In this document: positions 43,930-55,178 of the stretch, piece after piece | Layout of the letters: every line of letters starts with the position of its first letter | Position numbering within the stretch: the first letter of the stretch is position 1 | Origin: Alisma plantago-aquatica | Taxonomy: Eukaryota; Streptophyta; Magnoliopsida; Alismatales; Alismataceae | Assembly (NCBI GenBank): GCA_963693085.1 | Contig: OY856413.1 | Location: 105,174,801 to 105,238,800, forward strand | Reading direction: 5' to 3' | Length of the DNA stretch: 64,000 nt | Position numbers and translations under genes: made by a program | The notes under the pieces: generated by a model | What the model was told of the DNA's origin: nothing | The model's input: the letters and a program-made list of their open reading frames with translations, nothing else | Database searches by the model: none

Positions 43930-45230
43930 TGCATCAGGTGTTGTTAAACCTCCTTTCAAAAAGAAAAACCACTAGGCCTTAGTAGCTTATTTAAGACGAG
44001 GCAATTTAGAGGCAGTATACTAGACAATTTCACAAAACATATCCAGATGTTGAAAATTTCTATGGTGTTGTTAATACCAATGGAGTTACATCAGAGGATA
44101 TTCAGATGAACATTTTTAATTTCTCTCTACCTGACATGATAGAATCATGGTATAATTCTATTTCTACTTGCACTATTCTTTTTCGGCCAGATCTTGTCGA
44201 TGCTTTTATTGAGGAGTTTTATGCCAGTGCAAAGACCAATAATTACAGAAATCAGTTGTGTAATATCAATTTGGGTGATATGAAATATTTTCATGAAGCA
44301 TGTGAGAGATTCAAAGGATATATGAGGTAATGCCCTCATAACAATTTACTTAACTACTTATTAATAACTTTTTGTAGGCCTTAATAATGAGATGAGACCT
44401 TTTCTTAATGTAGACATATGTGGTTCATTTGTCAATCACGACTTCAAGAAATGTTTTGGTTATAAATGATATGGCTACAAGCAATCTCAGATGGAATTAC
44501 TCTCAAAATTGAAGATTTACTAGTCTTTGAGCATGACTCATATGATTCGAATACCAACAAGGGTGGGACTATGAAGTCAAGAGTGTGGACATATCAAACA
44601 CCAAGCTAGATCAAATATCAAATGATATCAAAGCACACGATAATATTATCAAAGGGAAATGAAATCTAAATTCCAAAATGTATCCATAACCTCTATTCCA
44701 CAGGTTTAAATGATTAAAGCATGCCATGGGATACCTTCCGTATTCCATAGTTTTTGCCTTTGCATAGACCCACCAAGAATTGCTAGAACCTACAAACTAT
44801 ACTAATAATGTTAACCAAAATGGTCCAAGTTTTTCCTACAGTAATACCCAAGTTGATGAGAATGGTCATTTTCTTACCAATTTGAAATATTCAAAGCCAA
44901 TAGGTCAATTAAATAGAAAACAAACCTTTATTTACAAATTTCTAGCATAAAAATCAATATGACTCAAAAAATTACAACTCTTTTTTTATAAGTAATGATC
45001 TTAATATCTAGACATTGATATTGTTTTTGAAAACTTAGTTGTTGGAAGTCAAAAAATATAATAACATCAAAAAGTAGATAGTCTTGTTGGAGGATACAAT
45101 AAAGAATCATAAGGAACAAATCCCGACCCAAGGTATTCCTAATCTTAAGCGACAAATCCATCCAATCCTACCCACTAATTCTCAAACAAGGGTCAAGAAA
45201 AATCTAAGAACATTTCTTTCGAGAGGCAAT
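43930..45230 (+). pseudogene. Element G Ty3/gypsy Gag remnant
   Basis: The frame 44106-44330 (NIFNFSLPDMIESWYNSIST, then ...LVDAFIEEFYASAKTNNYRN, FHEACERFKGYMR) matches the retrotransposon gag core of plant gypsy elements: hydrophobic-FPFSL, AKxWL, FxxKFFPxxKT, YEAWERFK. Downstream, at about 45080-45220, TIKNHKEQIPTQGIPNLKRQ resembles the later gag segment that reads like QIGQLA..L..RPQG..PSNTE. Frameshifts and stops separate the parts. Confidence 0.65.
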
Positions 45231-46229
45231 CCATGTTTTGAATTTAATTCTATTATTTTTTATCTATTTTTACTTTTTTACTTTTTCATTCACATATGTT
45301 ACGGTCTAGTAAAATTACATTTATTCTTTATCTTTTTGAAACACCAACTACTTACGGATGAACAAAGACAAGATTCATTTCATTATTTGTAAGTCAACAC
45401 AAAGCCTAGCATACAAAATAATAAAATATAAAACCAAAAAAATCTTGTCCTGTCCACAATGAGTAGGTTTGAAGATGATCACCACCGTGTCTACTCAACA
45501 TCTTCTTTAGATGTATTCTTCATTGAGTCATCTAGGAATAGTTCACCCCAATTTGAAGGTCTGTCGGAGACCCACTACAAAAGGTAGATATATGAGATCT
45601 CTATTCTGGTAGATATGTATATCAAGTTTCTCATCTCAAACCCAACGAACAAACAACTCAAACTCATCTAGGATCTTCTAGAACTTCAAACTCAACCAAA
45701 ATTCCAAAGAAACAAAGTGTTGAAGCTGATAGTCATAATGCACTCTGCTCACACAATGGCATGTGCATAGTAGAGAGAAACCACATAAATCAACTAACAA
45801 TGCACCCTCCTTTCCTAGTTTCCCATGAATTCTTTATACAAAACAACCACATGAATGGTATAAAAGATGCAATAGATGGAGAACAGACAAAGATACCATC
45901 ATCATGAATCAAGAACAAAAAATAAATAGAAGAGAGAAAGAATGGAAAGACTAAGTGATGATCTCAAGATTTCACTGGTGTCTCTTACCTTGTATGTTTT
46001 TAAAGCAACCACCTTGAAAAAATTTGAGGAGATGCATGCATGTGTTAAAATTTGTCTTACAAGGCATCAATTGTTTCAGATTTTGGTTGAGTCAGTTCAA
46101 AATATAGATGGAAAATTATCTTGCATCCAGACTCAAACATAACGTGACGATCTCTGGCTTTATAACTATACACTTGTAGAACAATTATTTCTATCACTTA
46201 TAATATTTAGTCTAACCCTTCATATCTGT
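45231..46229. other. Interior of element G, nothing recognised
   Basis: AT-rich, with only short frames. Confidence 0.4.
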
Positions 46230-47880
46230 AAAGAATTATATTGAAATGGAAGGTAGACATGCAACAACTTGTGCCGATGTACCTTTCTGAATAGAAAAAC
46301 CAAACCTACGGAGTACTACATCTATAGATTTGGGGGTCATGACGTTACTATTCATAATTCTTTGAACCCTCTTGAGAAGTTCCACAACTTTCGATGCTAA
46401 GAAACCAAAACTGTCAAATCTGAAAGGTATAAAACATGTTGATTGTCAATGCACACTTTCTCATACTTGAAAACTTTGGTTGATGAGGTTTTGAGAGAAG
46501 TTTGTCTTGCAGTGAATGCCCCATTCCTCAGGCCCACAATTGGGGAAACCCCTATCAGATCTACACATGCATGCTTCTCTCCAACACATTAGCCAGTCTA
46601 AGGGTTGATCTCCCCTTATGTAGATCAGTCAGAAATCTAATAGGTGCCTCTTTGTTAGAGGCAATACATGTATGTTTAAGTGCATCATAGGGAACATATT
46701 GAACGAAATCATCTCAATACTTGAAGCCAATTATCTCTCTATAATGAACCATATGCTCCTTAAAAGTATCCAAACATGCCTTAAAATAAATTGGACGTAT
46801 CTCATTGAATTGGAAATAAATGAATCATAAGATGGCACCTAAGGATAGTACGATACTCCACTGGTGAAATATGCAAAGCCTAATCCATAAATAGGAATAA
46901 CAAGTAGAAAATCTTGAGCACGATCACCTTGTAGAACTCAAAAACTACTTTTTGTCTAACACTCATCCCAAACTTAACTTCCATGTCCTTAATAATTTTT
47001 CAAAAAGGGCACTCGCCAAAATATGTTGGGCTTTAGGGGGATGGTGTCCTTGTTAGAAAAACTATTTGGGTTGAAAGTAGGGATAGTGAAACAAAGACAA
47101 TCTAAAGCATTATGAAAATTAAAGTCCAAACCACAAATCCCTTTGCTTTGCAAAATATGATCCCAAAGCACCCAAGATTGAATCATGGAGGCCAAAAATG
47201 CATATGAGAAAACTTCTATTGCCGAGTAAATCCATAAGAAACCAAGACTAATGGGTAGGGAAGTGATCCTCCATCAAAGTTCTCCCAAAAAAGGACCTCC
47301 ATAAACTATAATGTATTCAATATCCCTATGCAAACCCTTGTCAAACCATGCCGTAACCTCCTTCATGTGTATAGACTAATATGTTTATAAATCAAACATC
47401 AAATTGGAAATGGCCATACAAGAGAGGGAAAAAGGAGCTGACTTTGTGGACCACCTAGCTATGGAAGATGACACATCATCTCAAAAACTTCATAATCGTC
47501 CTCATAGCTAACTCCTCAATAAAGCCTCTACCCCTACCAACCTCTCCTCCAAGTAACCTCACTCACAACAAAGGTCTCCCAATGTCAATGGGAAACAACC
47601 CCTTGTGAATCTTGATACCAAAACATGTAGGCCTAAAAAGTTCAATCTATGATTATTCAAAAGCAGACCCAAATGTGGACCTATTCGCTGAATGATATTA
47701 AGTACCTTGACTACCTCCTCATGTCTCCAATAATGGTCCCATCATCAAGATACAAAATCATGGACGAGAAGTTTATAGTTGTCTCTAGTCTCATGAATAC
47801 GTGGATATAGTACCAGGGCAAAAAGAAATGGCCCTAGAGGATATCCATATTGTACTCCAGTGGCCCTAGATATCACATGT
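46230..47880 (-). pseudogene. Non-LTR-like reverse transcriptase pseudogene
   Basis: In minus-strand order: GVQYGYPLGPFLFALVLYPR, the catalytic box ILYLDDGTIIGD (YLDDG), IIQRIGPHLGLLLN, then IYSAIEVFSYAFLASMIQSW with GICGLDFNFHNALDCL, and far downstream GEKHACVDLIGVSPIVGL and NQHVLYL. This matches the widespread plant RT-like family that reads GVQQGDPLGPLLFALVLHP...WYLDDGTIVGD...GKHACVDLTGVSPLVGL. Many stops and shifts interrupt it, so it is a pseudogene, probably inserted into element G. Confidence 0.75.
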
Positions 47881-48208
47881 AGATGATCAACACATCACTC
47901 GCTTCTCACTCATAAACTAAGTTAGGCAATCAACAAATATTTGATACTTATCAGACTAAATTGAAAATAAGAATGGAGTGATAATTGTAATCTCCCATAA
48001 TAAATCTATTAAATGCAAGAATACTTTTAGCTAAACAAAAATTAATTTCAAAAAATTCAAAATTTAAAAGAGGTTCCATTCTGGATTTTCATTTGAACAA
48101 ATTGATTGTTTAAACAGAAAATTCTATCTACTTCATATCTTTCTTTCCTTTCTAATAAAAGAACTAGAGAAAAAAGGTACTTGATACTAAACCCTCATCT
48201 GAAGCCTT

Positions 48209-50406
48209 TGTTGGTATGTATGCCCATAGAGAAAGTCATATGATGATTGTAATGGGATACTTTGTAAATGATTTGAATAATAATAAAAAGGCAATTTCCG
48301 ATCTATATGTTTAAACTGTTTCTGAGATGATGGTGTAACATGATAGATGTCTAAAGAATGATTTTACTCAATGACGTATGCTTTTAGGTTAAGGACCTAA
48401 ATGATGAGATCATGCATATGTTAAGAGTATACATTCTTGTTTGGTCCCTAGTCGTTTGTTATTATGGAAATAACCATAGACATCAATAACACTAAAGACT
48501 AGATTGTGTGTTGGTTGATGACAGAATCTCATTAGTCATGATATAGTGATATCAAACCAAGCACATAGATACTTGTTAGAGAACAAGGTACCAGACAGAC
48601 CCACCGTGAGAGTGACACATGATGGCAGTGAGTGTGATTCTTAGACCTGAAATCACTACACTCAACACATGACGTTGGGTACACTTTGACATCATCAAAC
48701 ACAGTCCTGAAACATGGGTTGTTATAAAGGTGATGATTGGGTGGCTTTAACACATGGGGCTTTTGAGGGGTGAGTGATAGATATGGGATTTGTCCCTCCT
48801 GAGGGAGTTTGATATCCTTGTCTACTTGATGAGTAGAATTGAGAAAGGCATGCGCATGCACGTGTGAATCAATATGTGATATTGATGTCATACACATCTC
48901 ACTCAGTCTGCTCTGAGATCAAGGAAATGAATGAATGTTGACAGGATGACTGTTCCATGCCTCTAGTTCATTCAAGATATCAGTGACAAAGGAATTATAC
49001 ATTCACTGTAACACCATCACAGATTGTAGGAGTGAAAGTTGTTCTCCAACTTTCTTTTTCACTTGGGTAGCACTGATGTGTGACTAGGCACCGCTCTTTG
49101 CTTGTGAAGTCATAAGTGTTATGGATTTTCACTGCCAACGTGAAATGGACCTGTAGGGTCACACACATAGGATTTAACCTGGAAGAGGATTTTTGTCCAC
49201 AAGTAATGTTTAGATTGATTACTAAAGGAGTTTAGTAGTTCAATTAAACACTCAATCAATTTATAGCTCAATATCATAATGTTCAAGGTGTTGGACACAT
49301 TGATTGGAGTATCAGATTGATTGAAATCACAATTGACTGATTCTACACAATCTGCACTCCCAATCGATCGGCTCATGTGATGAACCGGTCGGCTGAGCTT
49401 GGTGAACCGGTCGGCTCAAGTGTTGAGCCGATCGGCTCAAGGTCAGGGTGAAACGATTGCTTCAAGTGTTGGAACGATCAGTTTAACTGATGCAACCGAG
49501 CAAGTTGGGAAAGTAGGATTGGTGAGAATTTTTCTTGCATTTCACTTGCCCAATTTGATTGGAACAAGGATTGGTATTCGATACCAATTAGAAACAAAAG
49601 AAGGAAACTCAACCGAGAACTGATCAGGAACCCCAACCGACCGGTTCAGGAGTGAGCCGACCGGTTCAAGGGTCCCAACCGATCGGTTGAGGTGTCAACC
49701 GACTGGTTCAGGTCCCCAACCGACCGTTTCAGTTGTGAAATGATCGGTTCAGGTTGCGAGTTGGTTGTTTTTGTGGAAAATCTCGAACCCTTCTACTCCT
49801 GCTTTTAGTCCCGCGTTGCCCGGGATGGAGAACCCTGTCCCATGACCCTTATAGGTATTGGGGGCTTCTCAAAGAACAACTCAGTGCAAGCCGGTTTCTC
49901 TGCAAAGTTGTCGTTCTCTCTGGTTTTGGTAACCGAGAGAGCCCGAGCAAGTGCTACCTGAAAAGGGAGGCACAACAAGGGAAAGACAACTGCAGTTGCA
50001 ACTGATAGTAGGAGAGTGAGTTGGCAACTTGTACGCCAACATGAGGGTGTGACTCCTTCCGGTTCCTTGTGCGACAAGGAGATCGGAGTTCCAGGCGGTC
50101 CGTGTGGACGACTGTAGAGGCGGGAGACCTCTGCCGCTCGGAGGACAACTGTCAATCCTGACAGTCCCGGTGAGACCAAGAGTCTTCAGTCCCGGTGCGA
50201 CCAGGAGCTGCACAGACACCGTCCAAGACCAGAGGTGAATACCGCGCAGGGCACGAGGTACTGTCGCCGAGCAAGCCTTGGGACAAGGTATGCATCCACA
50301 AACCATCCTTCCTATTACATAGACGTTGACGCGATTCCTTTTGTTTTGGGTTTTGGGGAGAAAATTTTTATTTCCGCTGCTTCTCTGCCTCCTCTAAAAC
50401 CCAACA
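48209..50406 (+). repeat. 5' LTR of copia D
   Basis: TGTTGGTATG...CCCAACA. It contains the CGATCGGTT cluster (about 49365-49760) and a GC-rich 3' part (about 50040-50300). It differs from the 3' LTR at about 5% of sites over the first 165 bp as I counted them. Confidence 0.92.
49365..49760. repeat. CGATCGGTT/ACCGGTCGG cluster in D 5' LTR
   Basis: More than ten variants of AACCGRYCGGTTCA-type half-palindromes, spaced 15-40 bp apart. Some cores have decayed to ACCGGTCGG. Confidence 0.8.
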
Positions 50407-50407
50407 G

Positions 50408-50419
50408 TGGTATCAGAGC
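50408..50419 (+). other. Primer binding site of copia D
   Basis: TGGTATCAGAGC, a perfect complement of the plant initiator tRNA-Met 3' end, starts 2 bp after the LTR. Confidence 0.93.
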
Positions 50420-51793
50420 CACGTCAACTGCTCTATATTTTAGGATTATTGATATGATCGATTTTGGTTTGTCGCCTTTATTTATTGCATACGATGCGAA
50501 TAAAATTGGCTTTATGCATGTCCAATCCACAAATCCCTAATATACATATATGATATGTAATAATAATGCACTCGATACGCGTTTCCCTTAAACGAGTTTT
50601 GTGGTGGATGTGTAGTATGGTTATGGCCTATAAACCCTATATCTGTGTGTGGTTGTATATGGTTTCTTGCATCTCGGTCTGCGCACCAATTCCCCTTCTC
50701 CTATTCCTGATGTAACTCAAAATAATTCGAGAATTCTTTTCCTACCTTTGCTCCCCCCGAATGTAACTCAGGGTTTCACAATTCAATTGTAAATAGGATA
50801 GATTTTACTTCCTGTTATGTCAAAGAAAACAGACGACCTGACGATGCTTGAGACGATCGGTTCAAGGCGTGAACCGATCGGTTGGTAATCCAAATAGCCG
50901 GGTTGAGGAGCGAGACGAGCGGGTGGCGACCTAAGGAGATGCACGATGACCGGTGAACCGATCGGATGGAGGCGCCAGTCGATCGGCTGGTGGCACCCGA
51001 ACAACCAACCTGATGTCGAGCCGATCGGTCATGGAGATGAGCTGATCAAACCCAGAAAGGCAGGCACAGATTTCATCTTGTACAGGTTGCATGTGATGTA
51101 GACCTAGATGACCGTGATTCCTCTTGGCTCGAGGAATCACAATAGGATGGCCATAATCATTGCTTTTTATCGTTTCGCATGTTTTCCGTGGGATATAGCA
51201 TGTATATGATACATATTATATATTGTGGTGATTGGATATGTATATGTATATAAAAACCAAATCCCTCATTAAATATTAAGTTTTAGATGCCTTCCAAATG
51301 CGACACACGTGAAAAGCTTGATCGACCAAGTATGGGAACGCCCTAGCGTGGTGCACCGTCTATCTCATGGAAGCGTGAAGGATGAATGTGTGGGTCTACC
51401 CTAGTTGGGTGCATATTCATCGTGTTGGCTTTGGGTCAGACTTAACAAGGTGATCTAGATGGGATCTAGTACCTTGAGGCATGGAGATGATCATGGCAAA
51501 GAGTTGCATATGACATCTTTCAAGAGTTGCATATGATGCAATTGGCAAGAGTTGCCTACCTGAGAGATCTGAATTGTGGGTGACAGCCCTAGCTGGTCCA
51601 TGGCTCAGAGGATTTCAAGATCTTGACCCACTAGAAGATTGTACGCTGCAATCTTCTGAATTGATGGTGAGGGCTATCAATTTGAGTCAAAATAGTGGGA
51701 GCGGTAATTAATTAAAGACCTAATTAACTATCCAAAAATTTTATTCAAATCAAATCAAAAAGGTTTTGACAAATGCAAATTTTCTCTTGTAGA
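50420..51793 (+). other. Copia D leader
   Basis: Long untranslated leader. At 50846-51034 it carries a further group of CGATCGGTT-type motifs like those in the LTR (for example gtgaaccgatcggttggtaa). No gene recognised. Confidence 0.7.
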
Positions 51794-51934
51794 ATGGCAA
51801 AAGAATCATCTTTTAAAATGGGCAAATTAATTGAGAATAAATTCCATAACTGGTTGAGGACTGTGAGAAGTGTTCTGCACAATCCAAATATACCAGGAGC
51901 CTTAGAATCCACTCTATGTACGCTTAATGCGTAA
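51794..51934 (+). pseudogene. Copia D truncated Gag start
   Basis: A 46-residue frame MAKESSFKMGKLIENKFHNW then LRTVRSVLHNP resembles the start of gag in this copia group. It stops at TAA. Instead of several hundred residues of gag with a zinc knuckle, the protease begins about 130 bp later, so gag is mostly deleted. Confidence 0.6.
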
Positions 51935-52060
51935 GTGAAGAAGAATGTAGGTAAGGGAGAGAAGGGTTCTCTCGCCAAACCAATTTCTTCTACATGGAGA
52001 TGATGGAATTAACAATGGAAGAAGAAGTCAGAGATACAGATCTCTACTTCTGGTGTATAC

Positions 52061-53407
52061 GTGATAGAGATTAACTTTACTACTTCTTCGTCATGGGTAC
52101 TTGATACCGGATGTGGGTCTCACATTTGTTCAAATGTGAAGGATCTTAAGAGAAGTAGGCCTTTAGGGAAAGGCGAGGTTGAACTACGTGTTGCCAATGG
52201 GGCAAGAGTTGCCGCCAGTGCCGTAGGAACCTATGAGTTAACTCTACCAAGTGGGCTAATAATAGAGTTGAAGAACTGCTATTATGTACCTTCCATAAAT
52301 AGGAATATCATTTCTGTCTCTTGTTTGGACAAAGATGGATTTGAATTTCTTATTAAGAATGGAAAGTGTTCCATTTCTAAAGATGTGATCTTTTATGGCA
52401 GTGCCCTAATGTCTTATGGTCTATACTTGATAGACTTGGAGATAAGTGTATACAACGTAAACACCAAAAAGCAAAAACTCAACGACTCAAACAAAACATA
52501 TCTCTGGCATTGTCGTCTAGGGCACATAAATGAGAAGCGCATTTCTAGACTCCATAAAGATGGTTATCTAGACTCTTTTGATTATGAATCAATAGAGACA
52601 TGTGAATCTTGTTTATTGGGCACGATGACCAAGACTCCCTTTTCAGGTAAAGGTGAGAGAGCTAGTGATCAATTAGGACTCATACATACTGATGTATGTG
52701 GGCCTTTTAGAACTAATGCCAGAAATGGGTGTCAGTACTTCATTACCTTCACTGATGATTTCAGTAGGTATGGCTATGTGTACCTGATGAAGCATAAGTC
52801 AGAAACCCTTGAAAGGTTCAAGGATTTCATGAATGAAGTACAGAACCAACTTGGTAAAAGTATTAAGGCACTTCGATCCAATCGAGGCGGAGAATACTTA
52901 AGCCAGGAGTTTGAGGACCTTCTGCGAGCCCGTGGTATTGTATTACAATGGACTCCGCCTGGAACACCACAACATAACGGTGTGTCTGAAAGAAGGAATC
53001 ACACATTGTTGGATATGGTGCGATCAATGATGAGTTTTGCTGATCTTCCAATTTCCTTCTGGGGTCATGCTCTTGAAACCGCCACGTTTACACTTAACTG
53101 TGTGCCATCTAAATCGGTTCAAAAGACACCATATGAGATATGGTATGGGAAGCGTCCCAATTTGTATTTTATTAAGATTTGGGGTTGTGAGGCTTACGTC
53201 AAGAAAATGTTTCCTGATAAGCTTGGACCCAAATTCAATAAATGTTATTTTGTTGGATACCCCAAGGAAACGAGGGGATATTATCTATACCACCCTACTG
53301 ACAACAAAGTGGTTGTTTCCAGGGATGTTGTGTTCCTAGGGAGGGAATTTATTTCCAAAGGAAGCAGTGGGAGGAAAATAGAGCTTGAAGAGGTTCAAGC
53401 CCAATAA
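52061..53407 (+). pseudogene. Copia D protease and integrase (catalytic Asp lost)
   Basis: 448-residue open frame. The protease motif is SWVLDTGCGSHICSNVKDL, followed by NGARVAASAVGTYELTLPSG and the pre-integrase zinc region (LWHCRLGHINEKRISRLHKD, CESCLLGTMTK). In the integrase core the first Asp (LIHTDVCGPF) and the Glu (NGVSERRNHTL) are present. The second Asp, normally LRSDRGGEYLS, is Asn (codon AAT 52880-52882). The integrase would therefore be catalytically dead. The C-terminal part ends near VVVSRDVVFLGREF. The start shown is the first usable codon; the frame may have been continuous with gag. Confidence 0.9.
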
Positions 53408-53545
53408 GAAAACATTGAACCAGTAGATGCACGAGAGGAACATAGAGATTCACAAGGTGTTGTGGAATCTCATTCTCCTCAAGTAACATAAGGACCTCGT
53501 AGATCTAGTAGGACCCGCCTTGAACCTGAGAGGTTTGGATACCTT
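53408..53545 (+). pseudogene. Copia D IN-RT linker with stops
   Basis: In the integrase frame, stops at 53405-53407 and 53489-53491 interrupt ENIEPVDAREEHRDSQGVV and GPRRSSRTRLEPERFGYLVT, which join to the RT frame without a shift. Confidence 0.75.
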
Positions 53546-54628
53546 GTGACTCAGGAAGGTGGTGAGTTGATCATAGATGATGATCCAACTACCAACATAG
53601 AGGCTATGGAGGGACCAGATTCTGAGAAATGGCTTGAAGCCATGAGATCTGAGATGGAATCCATGTACTCCAACAAAGTATGGACTTTGGTGGAACCACC
53701 CGAAGGGGTAAAACCCATAGGGTGCAAGTGGGTCTTTAAGAAAAAGATCGACATGGATGGCAATGTGCAAACTTATAAAGGAAGATTGGTTGCAAAGGGT
53801 TTTCGACAAGTTCAAGGTGTTGACTATGACGAAACCTTTTCTCCAGTTGCCATGATTAAGTCCATCAGGATCATGCTTGCTATTGTAGCTTATTATGACT
53901 ATGAGATTTGGCAGATGGATGTTAAAACTGCATTCCTTAACGAGAATATAAATGAGGATGTATACATGACACAACCTGAAGGTTTTGTAGATCCAAAGAA
54001 TGCAAATAAAGTCTGTAAGCTGCGAAGGTCAATCTATGGATTGAAGCAAGCATCTCGAAGTTGGAATCTTCAATTTGATGAGGAAGTTAAAGTGTTTGGC
54101 TTTATTCAAAATGAAGATGAACCTTGTGTGTACAAGAAGGTTAGTGGGAGCTCAACCACATTCCTCATATTGTATTTGGATGACATACTTTTGGTGGGGA
54201 ATGATGTCTTAGCCTTAGAGAAGGTAAAGACTTGTCTTGGGAATACTTTCTCAATGAAGGACTTAGGAGAAGCATCCTACATTCTAGGAATTAAGGTCTA
54301 TAGAGATAGATCTAGAAGGCTTCTCGGACTAAGTCAGAGCACGTACATTGACAAAGTGCTGAAGCAGTTCAGCATGGAGAACTCAAAGAGAGGCAACATC
54401 CCCATGCTACATGGAGTCACCGTCTCTAGAGCTCAATGTCCCCAATCTTGTGAAGAGAGGGAGTGCATGAGTGGGATCCCATATGCATTAGCCATCGGAT
54501 CCATCATGTACGCTATGTTGTGCACATGCCCAGCTGTCTCGTATGCTCTCAGCATGACGAGCAGGTACCAGTCAGAGTCCGGGGATGCTCACTGGACAGC
54601 CGTGAAGAACATCCTCAAGTACTTGTGA
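53546..54628 (+). pseudogene. Copia D reverse transcriptase
   Basis: 360 residues: KVWTLVEPPEGVKPIGCKWV, VDYDETFSPVAMIKSIRIML, QMDVKTAFLNENINEDVYM (first Asp present), SIYGLKQASRSWNLQFDE and the catalytic LYLDDILLVGND. The thumb includes YALAIGSIMYAMLCTCPAVS. The frame ends at TGA (54626-54628) just before RNase H, where a CGA codon (Arg) is expected. Confidence 0.9.
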
Positions 54629-55162
54629 AGGACTAAGGATCAGTTTCTTGTGTACGACGGCGAGGAAGAGCTGGTTGTAAAGGGTTACACCGATGCAAGC
54701 TTCCAAACCGATAAAGATGATTACAGATCGCAGTCAAGATTTGTGTTTTGCCTTAATAATGGAGCTGTGAGCTGGAAGAGTTCCAAGAAAGAAACAATTG
54801 CCGATTCTACTACAAAGGCTGAGTATATTGCTACTTCACATGCAACAAAGGAGGCTGTGTGGATCAGGAAGTTCATCTCTGAACTTGGTGTAGTTCCCAG
54901 TAGCTGTGATGCAATTGAGATTTATTGTGACAATAATGGAGCTATTGCACATGATAAGGAGCCCATATCACATCAGCGGTCCAAGCACATACTGCGGCAC
55001 TTCCATCTCATATGAGAGATCGTACAACGAGGAGATGTGAAGATTTGCAAAGTACCAACTGAAGACAATATAGCTGATCCACTGACTAAGGCCCTTTCTC
55101 AGCAGAAGCATGATGGTCATGCTAGGTCACAAGGACTGTGTTTCCTTGGTGACTGGCTCTAA
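54629..55162 (+). pseudogene. Copia D RNase H
   Basis: Reads KGYTDASFQTDKDDYRSQSR (first Asp), WKSSKKETIADSTTKAEYIA (Glu) and IYCDNNGAIAHDKEP (Asp), then a TGA at 55013-55015 in place of an Arg codon, and VQRGDVKICKVPTEDNIADP to the natural stop in GDWL. Apart from the TGA the domain looks complete. Confidence 0.87.
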
Positions 55163-55166
55163 GTGC

Positions 55167-55178
55167 AAGTGGGAGTCT
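55167..55178 (+). other. Polypurine tract of copia D
   Basis: aagtgggagtct directly precedes the 3' LTR. Confidence 0.7.

Noticed and set aside
48532..48897. Antisense frame of about 96-121 residues open in all three D-family LTRs (also 55505-55904 and 19208-19507)
   Set aside because: Comparing two copies by eye gave many more amino-acid-changing than silent differences, so there is no sign of selection. It is probably open by chance.
49754..50306. Several overlapping frames in the GC-rich 3' part of the D LTRs (also 17839-18263 and 56791-57304)
   Set aside because: They are not conserved as one frame between copies and match no family. GC-rich sequence explains them.
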